Source: Flavobacteriaceae bacterium (GTDB lineage Bacteria > Bacteroidota > Bacteroidia > Flavobacteriales > Flavobacteriaceae). Taken from it: a stretch of DNA of 64,000 bases. The stretch covers positions 62,001-126,000 of the forward strand of contig JANQSO010000003.1 in NCBI GenBank assembly GCA_028284005.1, written 5' to 3'. Within the stretch, counting starts at the first letter, position 1; each line of letters opens with the position of its first letter. Below, piece by piece: positions 1-8,697 of this stretch. The notes below the pieces were generated by a model. That model was not told the DNA's origin. It did not search any database and was given only the letters and a program-made list of their open reading frames with translations. Made by a program: the position numbers and the translations under genes.

Positions 1-991
1 GGTAGCGAAGGCGCCCGCTAGGAGGAATGCTTTCCGTTTCCATCTTATATATCTCATCCGGATTCCCGTTTTGCCATAATTTATTCAATGGCGGAATTGT
101 AGTAAGCAAGTCTTCTCCTTCACCGCGAAGCATCCCATTATCGATCCAGGCAACTATCTTTCGTGCATTGGAATCTTCCAGGGCGAAGGAGTTGGAAAAC
201 TCTCCAATATGGGGGTCTGCTTTCCAGGGAGGCATACGTTTACTTAACAATACCTGTTTCATCATGGCGGACCAGCCTACGATCTTATTATAATCGGTCA
301 TGGACCAGGGGGCGATACCGCCTTCAATATGGCATTTCGCACATTTTTGCTCAAGAATAGGAGCAATGTCTTTGGTATATGTAAGTGTATCTTCTTTATG
401 GATCTTTGAAAGCCTGGTTACGGTGCAGCCCCTTGTCATCTCTTGTTTTTGTACAGGCGTTCTTCCCTTCAGAACAGCATCCAATGCGTCTTTTAGATAA
501 TTATCTGAAGCCATGTTCTTTTGTACCTCATAATCCAGCCGATTATTAATGGGCCCCCGGTAAAGGATCTTCCGGGTAGTGGGGTGGAGTATGATCGCTT
601 CGGCGGTGATCGTAATGTCAAGTTCATCAGCGATCAGCTGAGCGGCATCGTCCAGTACCGGAACCTGAAAATTGAATTCTGAAGCTTCCTCTTTAATACT
701 TTCCCGATCGTCCTGAATGTTACTATTGAGCATAAAGAAGGTGAAACCTTTTTCATGGTATTCCGAAGCAATTTCATGAAAATCTGTTAACGCATTCCTT
801 ACGATAGGGCAGCCATTGCCCTGTACCCAAAGGACGATGGCTTTACTGTTGTTGTAATAGGAAAACCTGTGAAACCCTCCGGATTCATCATATAAAGCGT
901 AGTCATTTGTACGACTGTCTGTAATGGCTTTGGGCTTATTGCATGCAATAAGGCTAAGTACTAAGACTATATAAAAAGCGATTTTGGGCAC
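1..991 (-). CDS. Redoxin-cytochrome c fusion lipoprotein (C-terminus beyond window)
   Basis: I translated this minus-strand frame by hand. It opens at a GTG (989-991) and runs off the left edge, so about 330 residues are visible. A signal peptide ends in the lipobox LIAC (Cys17). Residues 40-140 look like a thioredoxin/peroxiredoxin fold with a single cysteine in GNGCPI (Cys61), not a CxxC. A c-type haem motif CAKCH follows at 217-221, then MPPWKADP near 253-260, a pattern I associate with secreted redoxin/cytochrome proteins that can carry a copper monooxygenase-like C-terminal domain. The role is probably periplasmic or outer-membrane redox chemistry; the substrate is unknown. The GTG start is supported by the signal peptide directly behind it and the lack of an in-frame ATG. 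A TACTTTCG sequence about 16 nt upstream resembles a -7 promoter element. Confidence 0.75.
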   Translation of the reverse strand, partial: MPKIAFYIVLVLSLIACNKPKAITDSRTNDYALYDESGGFHRFSYYNNSKAIVLWVQGNGCPIVRNALTDFHEIASEYHEKGFTFFMLNSNIQDDRESIKEEASEFNFQVPVLDDAAQLIADELDITITAEAIILHPTTRKILYRGPINNRLDYEVQKNMASDNYLKDALDAVLKGRTPVQKQEMTRGCTVTRLSKIHKEDTLTYTKDIAPILEQKCAKCHIEGGIAPWSMTDYNKIVGWSAMMKQVLLSKRMPPWKADPHIGEFSNSFALEDSNARKIVAWIDNGMLRGEGEDLLTTIPPLNKLWQNGNPDEIYKMETESIPPSGRLRY

Positions 992-1022
992 AAAGATGTT
1001 TTTTGCGAAAGTACTAAAAAGC

Positions 1023-1508
1023 TTACACCTTTTGTGTTTTGAAAGCCAAAATCCGCTCTTCAAAAGAGGTTTCATCAATTGGATTCAGGACCGTTTTGAA
1101 TAGTTCCATAAAGTCTTTGGTATGTGCCTCTCTTTTTTGTTTTAAAAGGTTAAAATGTACATAGGTACTCCACATGACAGCTTTTAATTCGGTTTTGTCT
1201 GCATTATACATTCTCATCTCTATGTTTATGGTTGTATCACTGTAACCAAGCATTTGAGATTCGATGACAATATTTTCCATAGTAAAGGCAGGGCGGATAT
1301 AGGCAATTTGATTGGTTCCCACTACCCAGCTCTTACCTTCTTTACGGGCCATTTTATAAATATCAATGTCGTAATACGAGATCAATTGATCCTCGCGCGC
1401 ATTTACCATATAGTTAAGGTATTCTGCATTGTTAAGGTGATTGAAGGGATCGCAATGTTGAAAGCGAATGATGGTTTTTGTCTCCAGTACTTTAGGTAGA
1501 TCTTTCAT
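1023..1508 (-). CDS. Hotdog-fold acyl-CoA thioesterase (YbgC/4-HBT type)
   Basis: A 161-residue protein of the usual length for single-domain 4-hydroxybenzoyl-CoA thioesterase-like enzymes. The N-terminal motif RFQHCDPFNHLNNAEYL carries the family's catalytic aspartate (Asp20 here) and the conserved Asn/His. It probably hydrolyses an acyl-CoA thioester in the cytoplasm; the acyl group cannot be told from sequence. It lies directly downstream of a TetR-family gene (45-nt gap), and a perfect palindrome at 1521-1536, matching the one before tetR, sits 12 nt from its start. I infer that the TetR protein controls it, perhaps with an acyl-CoA or fatty acid as inducer. Confidence 0.8.
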   Translation of the reverse strand: MKDLPKVLETKTIIRFQHCDPFNHLNNAEYLNYMVNAREDQLISYYDIDIYKMARKEGKSWVVGTNQIAYIRPAFTMENIVIESQMLGYSDTTINIEMRMYNADKTELKAVMWSTYVHFNLLKQKREAHTKDFMELFKTVLNPIDETSFEERILAFKTQKV

Positions 1509-1520
1509 AAATATTAGTTT

Positions 1521-1536
1521 TATACCAATTGGTATA
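1521..1536. promoter_or_regulatory. Putative TetR operator O1
   Basis: TATACCAATTGGTATA is a perfect 16-bp palindrome just before the thioesterase start. The sequence from 1522 onward matches the site at 2187 over about 21 positions with one difference. Matching sites before the regulator and its neighbour are typical of TetR self-regulation. Confidence 0.75.
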
Positions 1537-1553
1537 TTATTAGATAAAAAAAA

Positions 1554-2150
1554 TTAGTTTTTAAGGTCTTTTTGTATAATTACATCTATCTCATCTGCTG
1601 CGTCGACCAGGTACGATTTATCCTGCATGGTCTGACTCATGAAAATGGCTCCCTGAATTCGGGCATATAGATATTTGGCAAAGCGTTCGGGGTTTACATT
1701 GCCTCTTATCTCTTTTGCTTCGATGCCCCATTGAACCAGCTTGACAATATTTTTCTGGGTTTTGGTGATCACATATTGTACCTGTTCCAGAAGCTTTGTG
1801 TTTTGATGTTTTGAATCCACTCCAATGTTTAAGATAGGACAGCCTCCAAGCTCTGTACTATATTCGTAATAATTGCGGTAGAAATCTGTGATCAAAAAGA
1901 GTTTTTGTAAAGGGGAACTGCTTTTTTCCTGGTGCAGGGCCACTTTCTTTAGAAGGTCATTGATGTTCTTGTTGAATGCCGCTATGGCTATGGCTTCTTT
2001 GTTTTCAAAGTTACCATATAAGGCTCCTTTTGTGAGGCCTGTTGCTTCGGTAATATCTGCCATTGAAGTTGCCGCATAGCCCTTTTTATTGAAAATAGGA
2101 GCGACCTTTTCAATAATAAACTTTGTAGTTTGTTCTGCCTTCGTAAGCAT
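1554..2150 (-). CDS. TetR/AcrR family transcriptional regulator
   Basis: A 198-residue regulator with an N-terminal helix-turn-helix at about 10-55, including ATSMADITEATGLTKGALYGNFENKEAI, the classic TetR DNA-recognition segment. The C-terminal helical domain (about 70-195) would bind a small ligand and mediate dimerisation; its ligand cannot be predicted. The ATG at 2150 is chosen because it gives the normal short N-terminal helix. The gene lies between a terminator (2211-2245) and the thioesterase gene, and both genes carry the same palindromic box upstream, so autorepression and repression of the thioesterase are the simplest reading. Confidence 0.88.
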   Translation of the reverse strand: MLTKAEQTTKFIIEKVAPIFNKKGYAATSMADITEATGLTKGALYGNFENKEAIAIAAFNKNINDLLKKVALHQEKSSSPLQKLFLITDFYRNYYEYSTELGGCPILNIGVDSKHQNTKLLEQVQYVITKTQKNIVKLVQWGIEAKEIRGNVNPERFAKYLYARIQGAIFMSQTMQDKSYLVDAADEIDVIIQKDLKN

Positions 2151-2186
2151 TTTTTTATTTCTGAAAGAGCTAAGATAATAAAAAAA

Positions 2187-2200
2187 ATACCAATCGGTAT
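2187..2200. promoter_or_regulatory. Putative TetR operator O2
   Basis: ATACCAATCGGTAT is a near-perfect palindrome 37 nt upstream of the tetR start. It differs by one base from the operator before the thioesterase, and both are followed by ATTATTA on the plus strand. Confidence 0.72.
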
Positions 2201-2210
2201 ATTATTAACC

Positions 2211-2245
2211 AAAAAACACCTGCCAAATTCCTGCAGGTGTTTTTT
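2211..2245. terminator. Bidirectional-looking terminator downstream of clpB
   Basis: A 13-bp inverted repeat, AAAAAACACCTGC at 2211-2223 and its complement at 2233-2245, surrounds a 9-nt loop. A-tracts and T-tracts flank the GC-rich stem. It lies 50 nt past the clpB stop and before tetR on the same strand. Confidence 0.8.
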
Positions 2246-2294
2246 CTACTAACCTAATAATTATAAAATGAAGAGTTTTTGAGGAACTCTAACC

Positions 2295-4898
2295 TTAACT
2301 ATTTACGAGATCGCTTTGGTTTCTAAATACCAATTCATCATTAAAGCTATCCAGCAGGATGATACTATCTGTAGTTACTTTTCCGGAAAGTATCTCTTTT
2401 GAAAGCGCATTTAATACATCTTTCTGAATGACCCGTTTAACCGGCCGCGCGCCGTATTGCGGGTCGAATCCTTTTTCAGACAGGTATTTAATTGCCTCTT
2501 CTGTAGCATCCAACGTAATATGTTGCTTCGATAACATTTTGGCTACATCTTTTAATTGTAATCCAACGATCTTTTGTATATCGGTTCTGGTCAGCGGAGT
2601 GAACATGATGATATCATCAATTCGGTTTAAGAATTCGGGCCTTACTGTTTGTTTCAATAATCCAAGTACTTCCAGTTTAGCACCTTCCATTGCAGTATCG
2701 ATATCCTTTACACTGTCAAATTTCTCCTGAATGATATGACTCCCCATATTACTGGTCATGATAATAATAGTGTTTTTGAAATCTGCTACACGCCCTTTAT
2801 TATCTGTTAAGCGCCCTTCATCCAATACTTGCAACAGAATATTGAAGGTATCCGGATGTGCTTTTTCAATTTCATCCAACAGAACTACAGAATAGGGTTT
2901 TCTTCGAACGGCTTCCGTCAATTGCCCGCCTTCATCATAGCCAACATATCCGGGAGGCGCGCCTACCAACCTGCTCACGCTATGGCGCTCCTGGTATTCA
3001 CTCATATCAATACGTGTCATGGCACTTTCATCATCAAACAGATACGATGCCAATGCTTTTGCAAGTTCGGTTTTGCCTACTCCGGTCGTTCCTAAAAACA
3101 AGAAGGACCCGATAGGGCGTTTAGCATCCTGTAAACCTGCACGGCTTCTGCGAATAGCATCGCTTACAGCGACAATGGCTTCTTCCTGTCCTACCACCCG
3201 TTTGTGTAATTCATCTTCCAATCTCAATAGCTTTTCGCGATCACTTTGAAGCATTTTGGTTACAGGGATCCCTGTCCATTTTGCCACTACTTCGGCAATA
3301 TCCTCATTGGTTACCTCCTCTTTGATGAGCGAACTAGCTTCTTGATTTTCGGCCAGTTGTGTTTCGAGTTTCGAAAGTTCCTCCTGGGCGTCTTTTATTT
3401 TTCCGTAGCGCAGCTCAGCAACCTTGCCAAAATCACCCTCGCGTTCAGCTTTTTCAGCTTCCAACTTGTATTCTTCAATTTGAGTTTTGACCTGCTGAAC
3501 TTTATCCACTACTTCTTTTTCACTTTTCCACTTTGCATTCAATTCGTTGCGTTCTTCCTTTAAATTAGCAAGCTCGGACCTCAGTAGTTTCAATTTGGCC
3601 TCATCCTTTTCACGTTTAATGGCCTCAATTTCAATTTCCAGCTGCATAATTTTTCGGTCCAGAACATCAAGTTCTTCCGGTTTGCTGTTGATCTCCATTC
3701 GTAGTTTGGATGCCGCTTCATCCATAAGGTCGATGGCCTTATCCGGTAAAAAACGATTGGTAATATAACGCTGTGATAATTCTACCGCAGCAATGATCGC
3801 TTCGTCTTTGATACGTACTTTATGGTGTGTTTCGTATTTTTCTTTGATTCCGCGAAGAATAGAAATTGCGCTTTCGGTATCCGGTTCGTCTACCATTACT
3901 TTCTGAAAACGGCGTTCCAACGCTTTGTCCTTTTCAAAGTATTTCTGGTACTCATCCAGAGTTGTCGCTCCGATCGCACGAAGTTCACCCCTAGCCAAAG
4001 CTGGTTTCAGGATATTGGCAGCATCCATTGCTCCCTGTCCGCCACCGGCACCTACCAGGGTATGGATCTCGTCAATAAAAAGTACAATATCCCCATCACT
4101 GGAAATTACTTCTTTGATAACGGCCTTTAAACGCTCTTCAAATTCACCTTTGAATTTTGCACCTGCGATCAATGCCCCCATATCCAGAGAGTACACTTCT
4201 TTCGATTTTAAATTTTCCGGTACATCACCATCTACAATACGATGTGCAAGCCCTTCTGCGATAGCAGTTTTACCTGTACCGGGCTCACCTACCAACATGG
4301 GGTTGTTTTTGGTACGGCGTGATAGAATTTGAAGAATACGGCGTATCTCTTCATCACGTCCTATCACCGGGTCCAGTTTACCATCGCGTGCCAATTGATT
4401 GAGGTTGCGGGCGTATTTATTCAATGAATTATAGGTGTCTTCGGCACTTTGTGAAGTTACCGTATCTCCTTTTCGTAATTCGGCGATAGCGGCTTTAAGC
4501 CCTTTTTCCGAAACACCCTGGTCCTTTAAAGTCTGTGCAATACTGCTTTTTGAAGCGAAAATGGCCAGCAATAAATGTTCAATAGAAACGTATTCATCTT
4601 TCATTTTCTTGGCAATAATACTGGCTTCATTCACTGTTTTTCCTGCTTCACGGGATAGCATAATATCTGCTCCCGATACTTTCGGGTAGCTTTCCAATTG
4701 CTTATCCAGGATCTGCTGCAACATTTCCATATTTACATTCAGTTTTTTAAGCAGAAAAGGGGTTACGTTTTCATCAACTTCAAGAATGGCCTTTAAAATA
4801 TGCTCATTCTCTATTTGCTGATGCCCGAAGCTTTGAGCAAGCAATTGCGCCTGCTGGATAGCTTCTTGCGATTTTATAGTAAAGTTGTTAAAATTCAT
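2295..4898 (-). CDS. clpB: ATP-dependent disaggregase ClpB
   Basis: An 867-residue Hsp100 chaperone of full family length. The Clp N-domain covers about 1-145. The first AAA+ module has Walker A GEPGTGKT (about 204-211) and Walker [16 protein letters not shown] long charged coiled-coil middle domain (about 400-530) distinguishes ClpB from ClpA and ClpC. The second AAA+ module has Walker A GTTGVGKT and the motif [13 protein letters not shown]. It threads aggregated proteins through its hexamer pore together with DnaK in the cytoplasm. Transcribed alone, between the terminator at 2211-2245 and a likely promoter near 4973-5003. Confidence 0.97.
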   Translation of the reverse strand: MNFNNFTIKSQEAIQQAQLLAQSFGHQQIENEHILKAILEVDENVTPFLLKKLNVNMEMLQQILDKQLESYPKVSGADIMLSREAGKTVNEASIIAKKMKDEYVSIEHLLLAIFASKSSIAQTLKDQGVSEKGLKAAIAELRKGDTVTSQSAEDTYNSLNKYARNLNQLARDGKLDPVIGRDEEIRRILQILSRRTKNNPMLVGEPGTGKTAIAEGLAHRIVDGDVPENLKSKEVYSLDMGALIAGAKFKGEFEERLKAVIKEVISSDGDIVLFIDEIHTLVGAGGGQGAMDAANILKPALARGELRAIGATTLDEYQKYFEKDKALERRFQKVMVDEPDTESAISILRGIKEKYETHHKVRIKDEAIIAAVELSQRYITNRFLPDKAIDLMDEAASKLRMEINSKPEELDVLDRKIMQLEIEIEAIKREKDEAKLKLLRSELANLKEERNELNAKWKSEKEVVDKVQQVKTQIEEYKLEAEKAEREGDFGKVAELRYGKIKDAQEELSKLETQLAENQEASSLIKEEVTNEDIAEVVAKWTGIPVTKMLQSDREKLLRLEDELHKRVVGQEEAIVAVSDAIRRSRAGLQDAKRPIGSFLFLGTTGVGKTELAKALASYLFDDESAMTRIDMSEYQERHSVSRLVGAPPGYVGYDEGGQLTEAVRRKPYSVVLLDEIEKAHPDTFNILLQVLDEGRLTDNKGRVADFKNTIIIMTSNMGSHIIQEKFDSVKDIDTAMEGAKLEVLGLLKQTVRPEFLNRIDDIIMFTPLTRTDIQKIVGLQLKDVAKMLSKQHITLDATEEAIKYLSEKGFDPQYGARPVKRVIQKDVLNALSKEILSGKVTTDSIILLDSFNDELVFRNQSDLVNS

Positions 4899-4972
4899 AG
4901 CTTTTATATATTTTATTCTGAATATTGATGACCCAGAAGTTATTTAGATGTTTAATTTCAGGATACTTGTTT

Positions 4973-5003
4973 CAAAAGATACGCCATATTTATTTTGAGA
5001 CAA
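4973..5003 (-). promoter_or_regulatory. Likely clpB promoter
   Basis: Read on the minus strand, TTG (5001-5003) is followed after 19 nt by TATCTTTTG (4973-4981), close to the Bacteroidota -33/-7 consensus TTG-N19-TAnnTTTG. It would leave an untranslated leader of roughly 65-70 nt. No CIRCE-like heat-shock inverted repeat was seen. Confidence 0.4.
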
Positions 5004-5092
5004 AATGACCGATTTTGTAAGGAATTAGGCGCCATTTTGACTGATGTGTTTTCAGAATAGCTGTTTTTTCAGAAAAAGGAAAACAGTAATAC

Positions 5093-5100
5093 TATCTTTG
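5093..5100 (+). promoter_or_regulatory. -7 promoter element of ytxJ
   Basis: TATCTTTG matches TAnnTTTG exactly and ends 15 nt before the ATG at 5116. It shows that the longer reading from 5044 would begin upstream of the transcript. Confidence 0.6.
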
Positions 5101-5115
5101 TACAAATTGAACTTT

Positions 5116-5511
5116 ATGGGTTTATTCGGATTATTTAAATCGGACAGTAGCAACGAGAAAAAAGAAATAAAAGAGGTGCCGTGGCACCGTCTCAATTCGT
5201 TGGAACAACTAAATACTATTGTAGAGGAGTCGAAAACCGTACCGGTGGCAATTTTTAAACATTCCACGCGCTGTGGGATCAGCCGAATGGTTATAAATCA
5301 GTTTGAAAGTAGTTACGATATTGATCCGGACAAATTGAAACTATACTACCTGGACCTGCTTAGCTTCCGTGATGTTTCAGATGAAGTAGGCTATAGGTTT
5401 CAGGTAATGCATCAAAGCCCGCAGTTGATCGTGATCAAAAACGGGAATACGGTACATCATGCATCTCACCATAGTATTCAGGCCTCTCACCTAAATGCCT
5501 TAATTGCATGA
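5116..5511 (+). CDS. ytxJ: Bacillithiol system redox-active protein YtxJ
   Basis: A 131-residue thioredoxin-fold protein of the YtxJ family, thought to act as a monothiol bacilliredoxin-like protein. The active segment is FKHSTRCGISRMV, with one cysteine in place of a CxxC pair. LIVIKNGNTVHHASHHSI near the end fits the family. The start at 5116 is preferred because a -7 element lies at 5093-5100 and the resulting protein has normal length. Its presence suggests that the cell makes bacillithiol, consistent with a DinB-like protein at 13532. Confidence 0.85.
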   Translation: MGLFGLFKSDSSNEKKEIKEVPWHRLNSLEQLNTIVEESKTVPVAIFKHSTRCGISRMVINQFESSYDIDPDKLKLYYLDLLSFRDVSDEVGYRFQVMHQSPQLIVIKNGNTVHHASHHSIQASHLNALIA

Positions 5512-5602
5512 TCTTTTCATCTTAACATTCGTTAACACAGATTGTTTCATCCGTTCGTTTGCTTTGGCTATCTTTAGTCTTTCAAATTTCAAAACCTTCA
5601 GA

Positions 5603-6049
5603 ATGAAAAGCAAAGCCATACTATTATTCTTAACGATCACTTTAATTACATATGGGATACATGCACAGGAAACTTCTACAGATTCGCAGGCAATTGAAAG
5701 CTCTATCTTAAATTATATAGAGAACTTCTTTGAAAATAATTTTGAAGAAATGAATACATCTCTTCATCCAAGGCTTGCTAAAAGAGGCCTGAACCCGGAT
5801 GGTACGCTAAGCGATGATTTTCCGCCTTCAAAGCTAAAAGAGCTAATGTCTCAAAAACCTCCACTTCCGTTAGAAAAACAAAGTAATAAGGTCAAGGACG
5901 TTGCTATTTTTGGAAATATGGCCAGTGCTACCTTAATAACGGGATACCCAAAGTTGCGATGGAAAGAGAATATTCATTTGGTAAAAATGGATAATAACTG
6001 GCAGATCATCAATGTTTTTTGGGAGTTTTATCCCAGAGAAAAGAAATAA
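5603..6049 (+). CDS. Small secreted protein, NTF2/lumazine-binding-like fold
   Basis: A 148-residue protein with a signal peptide (LLFLTITLITYGIHAQ, about 6-21). The remainder resembles the NTF2-like putative lumazine-binding family: AIESSILNYIENFFENNFEEMNTSLHP at the start and a final strand NNWQIINVFWEF. These proteins often act as small ligand pockets or have no known role. The ATG at 5603 gives the clean signal peptide; the upstream in-frame extension overlaps the ytxJ stop and lacks one. TATCTTTA at 5569-5576 may be its -7 element. It ends at a strong terminator. Confidence 0.7.
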   Translation: MKSKAILLFLTITLITYGIHAQETSTDSQAIESSILNYIENFFENNFEEMNTSLHPRLAKRGLNPDGTLSDDFPPSKLKELMSQKPPLPLEKQSNKVKDVAIFGNMASATLITGYPKLRWKENIHLVKMDNNWQIINVFWEFYPREKK

Positions 6050-6078
6050 AAAAAGCTCCCAAATAGGGAGCTTTTTTT
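6048..6078. terminator. Bidirectional terminator between convergent genes
   Basis: AAAAAAAGCTCCC (6048-6060), loop AAATA, then the exact complement at 6066-6078. The A and T tracts let it work on both strands, serving the NTF2-like gene and the convergent lipoprotein gene. Confidence 0.9.
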
Positions 6079-7261
6079 ATCGTATCGAATTATTTTTTAA
6101 AATTTCCTTGAGCCGGATCTTTATATCTTCTCCTGCGTCCAATACCATTTGTTCGTTACTTGGAAAATATACAAATCTATTGTTTATCAGGTCCCAATCT
6201 TCATCATCCAGAGCACGTTTGTCACCACTATAGGTTGCAAAGATATTTTCAAAAATAAATTCGCTGGACAACGGATAGCTATTGAGGTCGCGCCTGGCGA
6301 TAAGGTCCCTGTAAACCACATTTCCACCTACCAGGACAGACTTGGTCTGCTCGGTAACGATTAAACGGGCAGTTACGTTTGCATATTTGTCTACTTTAAT
6401 TCCATTTCCAAGACTATCACGTATAATATTTCCATCACGGTCTCTTTTGTACTCCCAGCCATCCTTAATTCGTTTTTTGCGAATGATCTCTTTTTCTGAA
6501 ATACGCTCAGGCGAAATGGCAATTTCTCTGAAATTAAGTGCAATACCAAAATTGTAATCTATACTCTGTTGGCGCTCACTGTGGTATTCGGTCCAAAAAT
6601 CATCCAGCCCATAGGTGTTGAAGTCCAACAATTCACGTTCCAGACGAAATGGAATGATCTGACCACTTCGGTTATTGAGCGTTACAAATATGAAATCGGT
6701 ACCATAAAAGTGTGCATCTTCTTTTAAGGTATGTACATCCTTATAATTGGATTGTAACTCATCGATCTCACAATAGATATTGTATGCTGTACGGTAATCT
6801 GCAATGGATTGTTTGTTCATATACAACGAAGCTTCATGGTACAAGTACTCTAAAAAAGCCTTTTTGGAAGCAATGAGGTCATCGGTATAATTTACAAGTT
6901 TAAATCTGGCATTTCTATCCAGTGACCTGCTGTAAAGAGGTAATAAAGGACGTATTAGTTCCTGTCTGCCATTTAAATCGTGGTAGAGATGATAGACCTC
7001 TCTTGTAGTAGCAGGGTCGTTTTCTTTCTTTAAAAATGTAATACGCCGGGTATCTTCCTCAACAGCTTTTTTATAAGCTTCTTCAAGGAGAATGATATGC
7101 GCGTCATTCTTTTCGGAACCTTTATTTTTTTGAAGCTTCTTTACTGCCAGTGCAATGGCCTGGTTATAATTACCCTTGGCCAAAAGCTTTTGGTTCCTCT
7201 TTACACTATTGCACGCTACGAGCAATAGTGTTATACTCAATAAAGTAATAGTATGTCTCAT
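6077..7261 (-). CDS. Uncharacterised lipoprotein with helical, TPR-like N-terminal half
   Basis: A 394-residue protein with lipobox LLLVACNS (Cys17), so it is probably attached to the outer membrane. Residues 20-180 are rich in helices spaced like tetratricopeptide repeats (GNYNQAIALAVKKLQKNKG, HIILLEEAYKKAVEED). The C-terminal half is beta-rich and ends with KIRLKEILKNN. I do not recognise a specific family. It lies 51 nt downstream of the fumarylacetoacetase gene on the same strand, but a palindrome at 7290-7303 in that gap may give separate control. Confidence 0.7.
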   Translation of the reverse strand: MRHTITLLSITLLLVACNSVKRNQKLLAKGNYNQAIALAVKKLQKNKGSEKNDAHIILLEEAYKKAVEEDTRRITFLKKENDPATTREVYHLYHDLNGRQELIRPLLPLYSRSLDRNARFKLVNYTDDLIASKKAFLEYLYHEASLYMNKQSIADYRTAYNIYCEIDELQSNYKDVHTLKEDAHFYGTDFIFVTLNNRSGQIIPFRLERELLDFNTYGLDDFWTEYHSERQQSIDYNFGIALNFREIAISPERISEKEIIRKKRIKDGWEYKRDRDGNIIRDSLGNGIKVDKYANVTARLIVTEQTKSVLVGGNVVYRDLIARRDLNSYPLSSEFIFENIFATYSGDKRALDDEDWDLINNRFVYFPSNEQMVLDAGEDIKIRLKEILKNNSIR

Positions 7262-7289
7262 AACGAAATTGTTTTGGTTATGAAGGGTA

Positions 7290-7303
7290 ATTACAATTGT
7301 AAT
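7290..7303. promoter_or_regulatory. Palindrome before lipoprotein gene
   Basis: ATTACAATTGTAAT is a perfect 14-bp palindrome 29 nt upstream of the start at 7261. It has the size of a dimeric regulator site; no local regulator is obviously linked to it. Confidence 0.4.
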
Positions 7304-7312
7304 GCCAAACTG

Positions 7313-8590
7313 TTACAGCAATGCCGGAAGCACCTTCCCGCTACACTCTCCAAAACCAATCCGCAGGCCATCCTTTTCACAATATGCACGCATGATCACG
7401 GTGTCATTATCATTGATGAATTTACGTTGAGATCCGTCTTTTAAAGTAATCGGATCTTGGCCGCGCCAGGTCAATTCAAGCATTGAGCCGTAAGAATCTT
7501 TCGTAGGGCCGGAAATGGTTCCGCTACCCATCATATCACCACTTCTAACATTGCAGCCGTTTACCGTATGATGTGTTAGTTGCTGTGCCATGGACCAATA
7601 CATATATTTGAAATTGGAATTAGCGACAACTGTTTCTTCTCCCCCTTCCGGTTGAATGGCCACCTGCAATTCTATATCGAAGTTCTTGTTCTTTCCATGC
7701 TGTAAATAGGGAAGAGGGGCAGGGTCCTGTACGGGCCCTTCCGTTCTAAACGGTTCCAATGCATCCAATGTTACGATCCATGGAGAAATGGTAGAGGCAA
7801 AGTTTTTACCTAAAAACGGGCCTAAAGGCACATATTCCCATGCCTGTATGTCACGAGCGCTCCAGTCGTTAAATTGTACCAAACCAAAGATATAGTCTTC
7901 GGCTTCAGAGATTGAAACTCGTTTACCAAGGTCATTACTGTCTGTAGTAATGAATGCCATTTCCAATTCAAAGTCCAACAATTTTGAAGGCCCAAAGCCG
8001 GGTACACCGTCGTCTCCGGGTTTGGTTTGCCCAACGGGCCTCCTAATAGGCGTCCCGGAAGTTATAATTGAAGAACTTCTTCCGTGATAACCAATAGGAA
8101 TTCGCAGCCAATTGGGTAGCAAAGCATTTTCAGGATCACGGAATAAAGATCCTACATTGGTAGCATGCTCTTTACTGGCATAAAAATCTGTATAATCTCC
8201 TACATCCACGGGTAATTGCATCTCGATTTCATCCAAAGTGAAAAGAATATCATTACAATGGGCAGTATTATCTTTAAGTTCGTTATTTCCTTCCAGGAAT
8301 ATATCCGAAATCCTATTTCGTACCAAACGCCATGTTTTTCGGCCGTCGGCGATGAAATCGTTTAGAGAATCTTGCAGGAATATATCATCGGTCAGTTCGA
8401 TCCCGCTGAAATATCCCAGTTGATGCAAAGCACCCAGGTCAATAGCATAGTCCCCGATACGGGTTCCAATGGTAATGATGTCATCCCGGGTTAAAAACAC
8501 CCCAAACGGAATGTTTTGAATAGGAAAATCTGTATTTGGAGGCGTATCCAGCCACGTTTTTCTTGATGGGTCATTGGCAGTTAATGGCAT
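7313..8590 (-). CDS. fahA: Fumarylacetoacetase
   Basis: A 425-residue enzyme of normal length that splits fumarylacetoacetate into fumarate and acetoacetate, the last step of tyrosine and phenylalanine breakdown. The N-terminal SH3-like domain covers about 1-120. The catalytic FAH domain holds the conserved YGRSSSI, RRPVGQ and FELEMAF (metal-binding glutamates) motifs, then WSARDIQAWEYVPLGPFLGKNF and the late SGTISGP. It is cytoplasmic. It is divergent from glyA, and the two promoters lie within about 50 bp of each other. Confidence 0.95.
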   Translation of the reverse strand: MPLTANDPSRKTWLDTPPNTDFPIQNIPFGVFLTRDDIITIGTRIGDYAIDLGALHQLGYFSGIELTDDIFLQDSLNDFIADGRKTWRLVRNRISDIFLEGNNELKDNTAHCNDILFTLDEIEMQLPVDVGDYTDFYASKEHATNVGSLFRDPENALLPNWLRIPIGYHGRSSSIITSGTPIRRPVGQTKPGDDGVPGFGPSKLLDFELEMAFITTDSNDLGKRVSISEAEDYIFGLVQFNDWSARDIQAWEYVPLGPFLGKNFASTISPWIVTLDALEPFRTEGPVQDPAPLPYLQHGKNKNFDIELQVAIQPEGGEETVVANSNFKYMYWSMAQQLTHHTVNGCNVRSGDMMGSGTISGPTKDSYGSMLELTWRGQDPITLKDGSQRKFINDNDTVIMRAYCEKDGLRIGFGECSGKVLPALL

Positions 8591-8622
8591 AGCAGTTTAT
8601 TTGTTGTTCGTAAATTGTTAAT

Positions 8623-8630
8623 CAAATATA
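8623..8630 (-). promoter_or_regulatory. -7 element of fahA
   Basis: On the minus strand this reads TATATTTG, an exact TAnnTTTG match, 33 nt upstream of the fahA start. A TTG at 8652-8654 lies 21 nt further upstream. Confidence 0.55.
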
Positions 8631-8662
8631 TAATTTCTTCGGAAGTAACCACAAGCTTTTAT

Positions 8663-8670
8663 TACTTTTG
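8663..8670 (+). promoter_or_regulatory. -7 element of glyA
   Basis: TACTTTTG matches TAnnTTTG and ends 27 nt before the glyA start. Confidence 0.6.
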
Positions 8671-8697
8671 ATTCCTAATAACTTTTTCTGAAAAAAT

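Noticed and set aside
2428-4689. Several plus-strand open frames opposite clpB
   Set aside because: They lie entirely inside clpB, have no family resemblance, and are antisense shadows.
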